Assembly (NCBI GenBank): GCA_030592655.1
Contig: JAUVIQ010000120.1
Location: 1-9,312, forward strand
Length of the DNA stretch: 9,312 bases
Reading direction: 5' to 3'
From: Planctomycetales bacterium
Lineage (GTDB): Bacteria > Planctomycetota > Phycisphaerae > SM23-33
Of the stretch, positions 1 through 7,140 are shown piece after piece. The translations under genes and the position numbers were made by a program. The notes under the pieces were generated by a model. That model made no database searches and was not told the DNA's origin. It worked only from the letters and a program-made list of their open reading frames with translations. How positions within the stretch are numbered: the stretch's first letter is position 1; each line of letters begins with the position of its first letter.

Positions 1-12
1 AGGAAAACGTTA

Positions 13-150
13 ATGAAACAGGTACTTCAGAATCTTCGTAATGGCGAGACGATAGTCGAGGAGGTTCCCGCTCCCGGTCTTGGCGGCGGAAGCGTATTAA
101 TACAGACGCGGGCTTCGCTTATCTCGGCAGGGTCCGAGCGAATGCTCGTG
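13..150 (+). repeat. 138-bp direct repeat, left copy
   Basis: This stretch aligns without gaps to 1541-1678. There are 132 identities in 138 bases, with mismatches at 45, 63, 81, 102, 117 and 147. Upstream similarity is limited to the AGGAAA ribosome-binding site, because the two leaders differ by several bases in length. The two copies flank the glycosyltransferase gene at 293-1480 and could support homologous recombination that would loop it out. Confidence 0.95.
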
Positions 151-180
151 GGGCCGGCGAAATATTCAGGAACCAATTGA
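13..180 (+). pseudogene. Truncated 5' copy of the bi-domain oxidoreductase gene
   Basis: The frame opens with ATG after AGGAAA (positions 1-6, good spacing). Its first 46 codons encode exactly the same residues as the start of the intact oxidoreductase gene at 1541. Homology then stops abruptly after the GTG codon at 148-150. The frame runs nine unrelated codons further (GPAKYSGTN) and ends at TGA 178-180, giving 55 residues against 709 for the intact protein. Only the first strands of the GroES-like fold of the dehydrogenase domain are present, with no nucleotide-binding site, so it cannot be an enzyme. Six bases differ from the intact copy, all synonymous third positions. The break therefore came after divergence under selection, or the fragment derives from a related full-length gene. 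The fragment may still be translated. How far homology extends to the left is hidden by the window edge. Confidence 0.85.
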
Positions 181-292
181 CCAATAGTATCTGCAGGACC
201 CATCCGAAGAATGGACCTGTGCCGCCGGCCTCATGAAGTAGCCCACGGTGCGGAGCCAATAGTTTTGCGAAGGGCTGGAAAAGGTACTACCG
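151..292. other. Unassigned spacer between repeat and glycosyltransferase
   Basis: This spacer begins exactly where the oxidoreductase homology breaks off. No frame gives a recognisable protein. One + frame stays open to TGA 234-236 and one - frame is open across most of the stretch, but both are short and look like no family I know. It ends with AAAGG at 280-284, eight bases before the ATG at 293, which serves as that gene's ribosome-binding site. I find no convincing paired -35/-10 promoter: TTGACC at 177-182 has no -10 box at a proper distance. It may be the remnant of whatever gene was fused to the truncated copy. Confidence 0.4.
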
Positions 293-1480
293 ATGGCAAG
301 AATAGGATTTCTGGTAACAGCCGGTTCCTGGGACGACCAGCGCCAATTCCATAAACAGACGCCTGCCTTGGCCGTACCCGGTAACAAAGTATACTTCATC
401 GCCGGTAATCCCGGACGTAAGGTAACGGAACGGTTTGAATTCATTCCGCTCACTAGTCGACAACGAAAGTCCGCACGTCTGACCGGAGGGTTAAACTTGC
501 TTGGGTTGGTGCTTTGCCTTCGCCTTGACGCTATTCAGCTTTGCAGCGTAGAGCAACTTCCCCTCGGATTTGTTCTGAAAGCGTTGACCGGAATCAAGGT
601 AATCTACGATTGTAGGGAGGATACGCCTTCGGCCATGTTGAAGCATCGACTTCGCTTTCCCGTCCCCATGAGATGGTTTATGTATTACTTCACCCGGCTC
701 GTGGAGTATATTGCCGTTCGAATCTTTGACGGCCTTGTTGTCTCTGATCCAGCCTTGTACCGGATACACTATGGCGCCAAGCCGGAGAGAAAGGTGGTAT
801 TCTTCAATACGCCGCTACTGGAACAATTCAAACGTGATTACCTGCCGCTGGAGGATCGCAAGTATGACGTTGTTATGCTGGGGTTGATAACCCCGCATCG
901 CGGTGTGGCAACAATGTTTGAGGCCATGGGATTGCTCAAGCAACGGGGCAGAAGCGTCCGTCTTTTGCTGCTGGGCGAGCCGGACCCTTGGGCAAAGGGA
1001 ATTGTTGACTACCTTATAGAGAAGTACGATATCCGTGAGTACGTAACGATCACTGGTTGGATGTCATATGAGAAAATACCGAATCTCTTGAAGCAGGGAA
1101 AAATCGGCATCGCTCCTCATTTGGATATGCTGAAGTTTCGCAGGAACATATCCTGCAGGACATTTGAGTACATGGCCTGCGGCATACCTTGCGTATGCAG
1201 CGATCTGCCTCCCCAGCGGATGTTCATTCGCCACGGTGAGAACGGACTTTTTTACCCGCCAGGTGACGTCCGTGCCCTAGCCGGCGCCGTCGAGTCGTTG
1301 CTGTCCGACCTTCCAAGGGCACAACGAATGGGCCAGACCGGTCGCCGGGACGTGGAGCGATGGTGGAACGCCGAACGGGATCAGGTTAGACTTAGAGTTT
1401 TCTACAAGGGCCTCCTAAGCGGGGCACGTCTCGACCCGGCAGAGTTGGATTGGCGGGTAGAAGACATGCCGAATGTCTGA
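293..1480 (+). CDS. Glycosyltransferase family 4 (GT-B fold)
   Basis: The 395-residue protein has the length and two-Rossmann layout of GT4 enzymes, which move a sugar from a nucleotide donor to a growing glycan at the cytoplasmic face. The N-terminal half has a beta strand (residues 3-9), a D-x-R element near 14-17 and VIYDCREDTP at 103-112, matching the YDxHE-type motif at the end of the acceptor domain. The C-terminal half has LLLLGEPD at 224-231, FEYMACGIP at 291-299 and GENGLFYPPGD at 315-325, the donor-binding signature with a conserved Glu. The first Glu of the classical E-x7-E pair is an Arg here, as in other FEYM-type members. No signal peptide is seen. The start is supported by AAAGG eight bases upstream. 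It is less GC-rich than the downstream operon (48% in 300 hand-counted bases), lies between direct repeats and has its own terminator, suggesting separate acquisition. Donor and acceptor are unknown. Confidence 0.87.
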   Translation: MARIGFLVTAGSWDDQRQFHKQTPALAVPGNKVYFIAGNPGRKVTERFEFIPLTSRQRKSARLTGGLNLLGLVLCLRLDAIQLCSVEQLPLGFVLKALTGIKVIYDCREDTPSAMLKHRLRFPVPMRWFMYYFTRLVEYIAVRIFDGLVVSDPALYRIHYGAKPERKVVFFNTPLLEQFKRDYLPLEDRKYDVVMLGLITPHRGVATMFEAMGLLKQRGRSVRLLLLGEPDPWAKGIVDYLIEKYDIREYVTITGWMSYEKIPNLLKQGKIGIAPHLDMLKFRRNISCRTFEYMACGIPCVCSDLPPQRMFIRHGENGLFYPPGDVRALAGAVESLLSDLPRAQRMGQTGRRDVERWWNAERDQVRLRVFYKGLLSGARLDPAELDWRVEDMPNV

Positions 1481-1522
1481 CCAGTCCGGTCTCGGCTGCG
1501 GCGACGTCGGTCTGGTCATTTT
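1478..1522 (+). terminator. Probable intrinsic terminator after the glycosyltransferase
   Basis: TGACCAG (1478-1484, containing the stop codon) pairs perfectly with CTGGTCA (1512-1518). After a T/T mismatch the stem continues with CCGG against TCGG (one G-U pair), and a short TCG/CGA inner stem is possible. TTTT follows immediately at 1519-1522. The T tract is short, so termination may be partial. The hairpin fills most of the 60-base gap before the next gene and would insulate the glycosyltransferase from the operon, or act as an attenuator. Confidence 0.55.
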
Positions 1523-1540
1523 AGGAAAGACGAACGGAAT

Positions 1541-1678
1541 ATGAAACAGGTACTTCAGAATCTTCGTAATGGTGAGACGATAGTCGAGGAAGTTCCCGCT
1601 CCCGGTCTCGGCGGCGGAAGCGTATTAATTCAGACGCGGGCTTCCCTTATCTCGGCAGGGTCCGAGCGAATGCTGGTG
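1541..1678 (+). repeat. 138-bp direct repeat, right copy
   Basis: This is the first 46 codons of the intact oxidoreductase gene. It matches 13-150 except at 1573, 1591, 1609, 1630, 1645 and 1675, all synonymous third codon positions. Sequence identity is lost right after 1678, where this copy continues as normal coding sequence. Confidence 0.95.
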
Positions 1679-3670
1679 GAGTTCGGTAAAGGCTCGCTCA
1701 TCGCCAAGGCCCGATCCCAGCCGGAAAAGGTCCGCCAGGTCCTCGACAAGATAAAGACCGACGGACTGATGCCGACGCTGGAGGCTGTCTTCAGCAAACT
1801 CGACGAGCCGTTGCCGCTGGGCTATTGCAATGCCGGCGTGGTCCTGGAAGTAGGCCCTGGCGTCGCCGAGTTCAAGCCCGGTGACAGGGTCATCTCCAAC
1901 GGCTCGCACGCGGAAATCGTCTGCGTACCGAAGAACCTCTGCGCGAAAATCCCCGACGACGTTACAGACGAGCAGGCGGCCTTTACGGTCCTGGCCAGCA
2001 TCGGCCTGCAAGGCGTCCGCCTGCTGAATCCGACGCTTGGCGAGAAATTCGTGGTCTATGGGCTTGGTCTGATCGGCTTGATTACCGTCCAATTGCTGCG
2101 GGCGAGCGGCTGTGAGGTGCTGGGGGTCGATGTCAATGCCGACCGGCTGAAATTGGCTGAAGGTTACGGCGCGAAGGTCGTCAATGCAGCGGCCGGTGGT
2201 GATCCTGTTACAGCCGCCGGCGCATGGACAGATGGCAAGGGCGTCGATGGCGTGCTGATTACCGCAGCGGCCAAGACCGACGAAATAATGCACGCTTCAG
2301 CCCAGATGTGTCGGAAGCGCGGGCGGATTGTCCTGGTCGGCGTAGTGGGGCTGAACCTCCGCCGTGATGACTTCTACGAGAAGGAAATTTCGTTCCAGGT
2401 TTCCTGTTCTTATGGCCCAGGCCGATACGACGAAAAATACGAACAGGGCGGACAGGATTACCCCTTTGGTTTCGTCCGCTGGACGGAGCGGCGGAATTTC
2501 CAGGCCATTCTTGATTCGATGCGAACAGGCAGGTTGAACGTGGGCGACCTTGTTACGCATCGTTTCGATCTTTCGGAGGCGGCCTCGGCATATGACGCGA
2601 TTATCAGTGATAGCCGGACACTGGGGGTGATCCTGACGTACCCGGTCGAGGCCGAGCGAACAACGAGCGTAACCGTAACACAGCCCGCCGCCGCCGAAGC
2701 CGGTCATCCGGTCGTTGGTGTAATCGGGGCAGGTAGTTTTTCCAAAATGGTGATGATGCCGTCGCTGCGCAAAACGTCCGCTCGCCTGGCCTATGTTGCA
2801 GATATAAACGGTGCAGCCGCCCAGTATGCGGCAAAGAAATTCGCGGTCGAAAAGGCTGTTAACGACTACAAACAAATTCTCGACGATCCTGACGTCAACA
2901 CGGTGCTCATCGCGGTCGGACACAATCTACACGCCAGGTTTGTCTGTGAGACACTGTCGGCGGGTAAGCACTGTTATGTGGAAAAACCCCTGGCGATGAA
3001 CGAAGCCGAACTGGCCGAGGTACGCGCGGCGTCCGCTGCTGCGCCGGACCGGCACGTGATGGTGGGCTTCAACCGCCGGTTCAGTCCGCACATCGTAAAG
3101 ATGACCGAACTGCTCTCCGGAAGGGGCGAACCGTTGTGCATGAACATGACAGTCAACGCCGGTATCATCCCGCCGGAGCACTGGGTCCACGACCCTGTCC
3201 GCGGCGGAGGGCGAATCATCGGCGAAGGATGTCATTTTATCGACCTGTTGGCCTTTATCGCCGGCAGCAATGTCCGGTCCGTCGCGGCGATGATGGTCGG
3301 CGAAGGCGTGGCTGTCCACGAAGACAAAATGTCCATCGTGTTGGGCTTTGAGGACGGCTCGGTCGGTACGGTCAACTACTTCGCCAACGGTTCCAAGAAG
3401 TACCCCAAGGAAACGCTTGAGGTCTTCAGCGACGGGCGTGTCCTGCGGCTGGACAATTTCCGCCGTCTTACGGGCTACGGTTTCAAGGGTTTCAGAAAGT
3501 TCAAGACATCTCGCCAGGACAAAGGCCACGCTGCGGAGTTTGCCGCCTTTATCGAACGGGTTGGATCGGGCGGACAACCGCTGATACCGCTGGAGCAATT
3601 GGAAAACGTCACCCTCGCGTCTTTTGCGGCGATGGAGTCCGCCAGGACCGGTAAAACCATCCAATTATGA
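1541..3670 (+). CDS. Bi-domain oxidoreductase: zinc-type alcohol dehydrogenase plus Gfo/Idh/MocA
   Basis: This 709-residue protein fuses two NAD(P)-dependent dehydrogenases. Residues 1-370 are a medium-chain dehydrogenase: a GroES-like N-terminal part, then a Rossmann fold with GLGLIG at 174-179 and an acidic residue (D197) that favours NAD(H). The usual catalytic-zinc region reads SAGSERML (38-45) instead of a Cys-containing motif, so zinc may be absent. After a short Ala/Pro/Thr-rich linker (about 371-388), a second Rossmann fold starts with GVIGAGSFS (393-401). It carries the Gfo/Idh/MocA EKP motif (481-483) and a GEGCHFIDL segment (561-569) with a likely catalytic His. Families with this layout occur in polysaccharide clusters; a role in oxidising, reducing or epimerising a nucleotide sugar is inferred. 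The ribosome-binding site is weak: AGGA lies 14 bases upstream, with a second GGA close to the ATG. It is the first gene of the five-gene operon, 37 bases before the next gene. Confidence 0.9.
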   Translation: MKQVLQNLRNGETIVEEVPAPGLGGGSVLIQTRASLISAGSERMLVEFGKGSLIAKARSQPEKVRQVLDKIKTDGLMPTLEAVFSKLDEPLPLGYCNAGVVLEVGPGVAEFKPGDRVISNGSHAEIVCVPKNLCAKIPDDVTDEQAAFTVLASIGLQGVRLLNPTLGEKFVVYGLGLIGLITVQLLRASGCEVLGVDVNADRLKLAEGYGAKVVNAAAGGDPVTAAGAWTDGKGVDGVLITAAAKTDEIMHASAQMCRKRGRIVLVGVVGLNLRRDDFYEKEISFQVSCSYGPGRYDEKYEQGGQDYPFGFVRWTERRNFQAILDSMRTGRLNVGDLVTHRFDLSEAASAYDAIISDSRTLGVILTYPVEAERTTSVTVTQPAAAEAGHPVVGVIGAGSFSKMVMMPSLRKTSARLAYVADINGAAAQYAAKKFAVEKAVNDYKQILDDPDVNTVLIAVGHNLHARFVCETLSAGKHCYVEKPLAMNEAELAEVRAASAAAPDRHVMVGFNRRFSPHIVKMTELLSGRGEPLCMNMTVNAGIIPPEHWVHDPVRGGGRIIGEGCHFIDLLAFIAGSNVRSVAAMMVGEGVAVHEDKMSIVLGFEDGSVGTVNYFANGSKKYPKETLEVFSDGRVLRLDNFRRLTGYGFKGFRKFKTSRQDKGHAAEFAAFIERVGSGGQPLIPLEQLENVTLASFAAMESARTGKTIQL

Positions 3671-3707
3671 CGCCGAAGCGGAAGACAATTCTAATTATGG
3701 CTTTTTC

Positions 3708-5885
3708 ATGATCAAAAAAATTGAAAAGTTACATGTATTGATTCAACAGTACGGGTTGAGGCGCTGTCTTTTTCGCTTCTTCCACGACCTGAAGCGCAAA
3801 ACGGGTCTGCTGAAGCGGAAGTTCCCCGCCTGGCAGTGGGACCAGCGGCCTCTGGCGTACTGGCTTGACAGGGACGCCCCGTCCGGGGCGGCGGAATATC
3901 GCTCATTTCGTGAAAAGTCCGTGGTGAGATTCTTCTTCCCACCGGGTCAACCTCCAAAACCGCACGCGGAATGGGCCTCCGACGCCGTTGACCAGGCCGA
4001 TATGCTCCTGGAGGGCAGGATACGGTACTTTTTCAACGAAGTCGCCTCCGTTGGATACCCGGACATTGACTGGCACAGAAACCCCTTCACCGGCCAGCAG
4101 GCCGATCCACGGCAGCATTGGTGTAACCGGGGCGATTTCGATGCCTCCGCCGGCGACATCAAGTTCATCTGGGAACCTTCACGGTTCGGATGGGCTTATG
4201 CCTTGGCGCGGGCGTATGCGGCAGGTCGGGACGATAAATACGCCGAAGCGTTCTGGCGGCTGTTGGAATCGTGGATGGCCGCCAACCCGCCACAGATGGG
4301 CCCGAACTGGCAATGCGGGCAGGAAATCGCCATACGGTCGCTCGCCTGCATTTTCGCAGTGCATGCTCTCTGGAACAGCCCGGCCACAACCGATGAAAGG
4401 GTGGCGCATCTGGTGTGCCTTCTGGCAGCTTCAGCCGAACGGATCGCCGGAAATATCAACTACGCCCGTGCGCAGATGGGAAACCACGCCGTCAGTGAAG
4501 CGACCTGTCTGTACACGGTTGGACTTTTGTTCCCGGAACTGGCCGAGGCGGGCCACTGGAGGAAACTCGGTCGGCGTGTGCTGGAAGAGGAAGCCCGCCT
4601 TTTCAACTGGCCTGACGGCTCCTATACGCAACACGCGATGAACTATCAGCGCCTGATGCTACACAACTATTTATGGTGCCTTCGGCTGGGTGAATTGAAC
4701 GGCTTGACGTTCTCCGACCTGACGGTCGAGCGATTGAAAAAGTCATACGAATTTCTCTATCAGTTGCAGGATACGGAGACCGGAGGGGTTCCCAACTATG
4801 GCCCGAACGACGGGGCGAACATATTGCCGCTCGATGGTTGCGACTATCTCGATTACCGCCCGATTATCGGGAGTATGCACTACCTCTTCCATCACGAGCA
4901 GTTATATCAGGAAGGCCCATGGCATGAGGACCTGCTGTGGCTGTTCGGGCCTGAGGCGATGGAGTCTGATGTGCGTTCGGACGAGCGGGTAAGCAGCGAT
5001 TTTCTCACGGGTGGTTATTTCACCCTGCGTGGGCGGCGGTCGTGGGCAATGACGCGATGTCATACCTATCGCAACCGCCCGAACCAGGCCGACATGCTCC
5101 ACCTGGACCTCTGGTGGCGCGGCATAAATGTGCTGCGGGATTCCGGCTCGTTCAGTTATTTCGACCCGGACGAACACTGGAACATGTATTTCCTGTCCAC
5201 GTTGGCTCATAATACCGTTGTCGTCGGCGATGTGGACCAGATGGTCAAGGGGCCTAGGTTCAGATGGTTCTCCCTGGTCGAGTCCCGCCTCATCGGGCAC
5301 GTTCAGCATGGGCAAATCGAGTTGTGGCAGGGTGAGCACTACGGCTACAGGCGCCTACCGTGTAAAGCGACGCACCGCCGGACAATCTGTCGTCTCGGCG
5401 ATGATTATTGGTTGATTGTTGACGATATTATCGGGCATGGACGGGCGGACGTACGGTTGTTCTGGCATCTGGCCGATTTCCCATGCCGGCTTGAGGATAA
5501 GACGGTAATGATGGACGCCGACGGCAACGAGGTGCGTCTGTTTGTCGATAGCAGCAGCCGCAATATGGATGTCCGTCTGGAACGAGGTTTGGAAGGCGAG
5601 CGGCGTATGGGTTGGCAGTCGCTTTACTACGGGCAGCGAACGTCGGCTCCGACTACCTGCGTAAGCGTGGACGATGTCCTGCCGGTGCGTTTTATTACAC
5701 TGGTAAGCCTTGGGCGTGACTGTGTAATTACGGAATGTTCGGTTGATTCCGTAATCGCCTGGTCCGAACATGACAAGGTTGTCGGGCGTGTCGAACTTTT
5801 CCCGCCGGGCGGTGAAGGTCAGGTAATCCGCGAGGTTCAATTCGGTTCCGATCATTGGCGACCGTTACTATCAGTTAAATCGTAA
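3708..5885 (+). CDS. Heparinase II/III (alginate-lyase-like) family protein
   Basis: I chose the ATG at 3708 (725 residues). An in-frame ATG at 3624 would overlap the previous gene by 47 bases and add a Pro-rich stretch unlike the family, whereas KLHVLIQQYGLRR near residue 7 resembles typical starts. Neither start has a good ribosome-binding site. The first half (about 60-420) is the alpha/alpha-toroid part with GQEIAIRSL (204-212), QMGNHAVSEA (256-265) and PDGSYTQHAMNYQR (302-315). The second half is the beta-sandwich with RDSGSFSYF (477-485) and STLAHNTVVV (497-506). By analogy with characterised lyases of this superfamily, N259/H260, Y313 and H501 are candidate active-site residues, so a uronic-acid lyase or related chemistry is plausible. 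There is no signal peptide or lipobox, which is odd for a degradative lyase and fits a cytoplasmic role in polysaccharide assembly or editing. The substrate is unknown. Confidence 0.85.
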   Translation: MIKKIEKLHVLIQQYGLRRCLFRFFHDLKRKTGLLKRKFPAWQWDQRPLAYWLDRDAPSGAAEYRSFREKSVVRFFFPPGQPPKPHAEWASDAVDQADMLLEGRIRYFFNEVASVGYPDIDWHRNPFTGQQADPRQHWCNRGDFDASAGDIKFIWEPSRFGWAYALARAYAAGRDDKYAEAFWRLLESWMAANPPQMGPNWQCGQEIAIRSLACIFAVHALWNSPATTDERVAHLVCLLAASAERIAGNINYARAQMGNHAVSEATCLYTVGLLFPELAEAGHWRKLGRRVLEEEARLFNWPDGSYTQHAMNYQRLMLHNYLWCLRLGELNGLTFSDLTVERLKKSYEFLYQLQDTETGGVPNYGPNDGANILPLDGCDYLDYRPIIGSMHYLFHHEQLYQEGPWHEDLLWLFGPEAMESDVRSDERVSSDFLTGGYFTLRGRRSWAMTRCHTYRNRPNQADMLHLDLWWRGINVLRDSGSFSYFDPDEHWNMYFLSTLAHNTVVVGDVDQMVKGPRFRWFSLVESRLIGHVQHGQIELWQGEHYGYRRLPCKATHRRTICRLGDDYWLIVDDIIGHGRADVRLFWHLADFPCRLEDKTVMMDADGNEVRLFVDSSSRNMDVRLERGLEGERRMGWQSLYYGQRTSAPTTCVSVDDVLPVRFITLVSLGRDCVITECSVDSVIAWSEHDKVVGRVELFPPGGEGQVIREVQFGSDHWRPLLSVKS

Positions 5886-5889
5886 AATT

Positions 5890-7140
5890 ATGAGAATCCT
5901 GGTAATTCATCAATATTTTCTGGGCAAGGGCGACGCCGGCGGGTCGCGGTGGAACCAGTTCGCAAAATACTGGGCGGCGGCGGGGCACGAAGTAACGATA
6001 CTGGCCGGGATGGTGCATTACGCCAAAGGTACCAAGCCTCCCGAATACAAAGGCAAATTTGTCGTCCGCGAAACCGAACAGCCCGGCGTAACGGTTTATC
6101 GCTGCCATGTCAGCGAGGCGTATAACCGCAGTTTCCTCGGGCGGTTCTGGGCGTACCTGTGTTTCGCATTCTCCTCGACATGGGCAGGAATCGCCCACGC
6201 TCCCCGACCCGATGTCATTATCGCGACCAGCCCGCCGCTGACGGTGGCGATTACGATGTGGCTGCTGTCGGTCTTCTACGGCGTCCCTGCCGTATTCGAG
6301 GTCCGCGACCTCTGGCCCGAAAGTGCCGTCGATACGGGCGTGCTGACCTCAAAACCAATTATCTGGATGAGTTACCGCCTGGAGGAATTGGCCTATCGTC
6401 GCGCCTCGTGGATTAACGTCCTGACGCCGGCGTTCGAGCAGGCCCTTATAAGAAAGAAGCAAATCCCGCCGGAGCGGATAAGTATGATCCCCAACGGCGC
6501 CGACCTTGACATAATGAAGCCGGGGCCTAAGGACAACGAGGTCCGCCGGCGTCTTGGGCTTGAGGGCAAGTTCGTCGTCAGTTACTTCGGCGCTCATGGC
6601 CGGGCCAACCGCGTCGGGCAACTGCTGGACGTGGCAGAACGCATTAAAGACAGCCATCCTGACATCCGCATCATGCTCGTCGGCGCCGGAATGGAAAAGC
6701 CGATACTCGTCGAAGATGCAAAGCGGCGCGGGCTGGATAATGTTATTTTCGTCGATGCCGTACCGAAGGAGCAAGTGGCCGATTACATCAACGCTTCGGA
6801 CGTATGCACTGCCGTGCTGATGAAGAACGACACGTTCAAGACCGTCTATCCCAACAAGGTTTTCGATTACATGGCCTGCAAGCGTCCGATAATCATCGCC
6901 ATCGACGGCGTAGCCCGCAAACTTGTCGCCGACGCCGGCGCGGGCCTTTTCGCCGAACCGGAGTGCACCGAATCAATCGTTTCTGCAATCCTGAAAATAA
7001 AGGATGCTCCCGAATGGGCCGAAAAGATGGCTGAAGCCGGTTTCCAATACGTCGGTTCGCGTTATAATCGCAGGAATCTGGCCGACCGTTATCTTGCGGT
7101 GCTTGAAACGTTAGTAAAAAAGGAAAGCCTCCGAACGTGA
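5890..7140 (+). CDS. Glycosyltransferase family 4, WbuB-like
   Basis: The 416-residue GT-B enzyme starts 4 bases after the previous stop and has no clear Shine-Dalgarno, so coupled translation is likely. N-terminal domain: RILVIHQYF strand, the donor/acceptor-loop Gly pair in AGGSRW (16-21), hydrophobic stretches around 86-100 and 118-131 that may touch the membrane, and FEVRDLWPES (136-145), the motif shared by WbuB-type transferases. C-terminal domain: IPNGAD (200-205), IMLVGAGMEK (261-270) and NKVFDYMACKRP (322-333), the nucleotide-sugar binding signature. WbuB-type enzymes add N-acetylated deoxyhexosamines such as L-FucNAc to O-antigen units. That makes an aminosugar donor plausible here, but the sequence does not prove it. 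The downstream GNAT gene overlaps this stop codon by 4 bases (GTGA). Confidence 0.88.
   Translation: MRILVIHQYFLGKGDAGGSRWNQFAKYWAAAGHEVTILAGMVHYAKGTKPPEYKGKFVVRETEQPGVTVYRCHVSEAYNRSFLGRFWAYLCFAFSSTWAGIAHAPRPDVIIATSPPLTVAITMWLLSVFYGVPAVFEVRDLWPESAVDTGVLTSKPIIWMSYRLEELAYRRASWINVLTPAFEQALIRKKQIPPERISMIPNGADLDIMKPGPKDNEVRRRLGLEGKFVVSYFGAHGRANRVGQLLDVAERIKDSHPDIRIMLVGAGMEKPILVEDAKRRGLDNVIFVDAVPKEQVADYINASDVCTAVLMKNDTFKTVYPNKVFDYMACKRPIIIAIDGVARKLVADAGAGLFAEPECTESIVSAILKIKDAPEWAEKMAEAGFQYVGSRYNRRNLADRYLAVLETLVKKESLRT

Noticed and set aside
151..182. Possible internal deletion joining the 5' and 3' ends of the oxidoreductase gene, because ACCAATTGA resembles the gene's end CCAATTATGA.
   Set aside because: The resemblance is under ten bases, in a different phase, and the flanking sequence does not match.
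177..190. TTGACC and TAGTAT as a promoter for the glycosyltransferase.
   Set aside because: The two boxes are nearly adjacent rather than about 17 bases apart, and neither has a partner at the right distance.
260..267. TAGTTTTG, which fits the Bacteroidetes -7 box pattern TAnnTTTG.
   Set aside because: No matching -33 element is present upstream and the rest of the window does not look like Bacteroidetes, so one 8-base match is uninformative.
1625..2293. Long minus-strand open frames opposite the oxidoreductase, and similar frames opposite 7820-8995.
   Set aside because: They mirror strongly coding + strand genes with biased third positions. Their translations are rich in His, Arg and Gln and show no family motif.
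3624..3707. Upstream ATG that would lengthen the heparinase-like protein by 28 residues.
   Set aside because: It lies inside the previous gene (47-base overlap), adds an atypical Pro-rich stretch and has no better ribosome-binding site.
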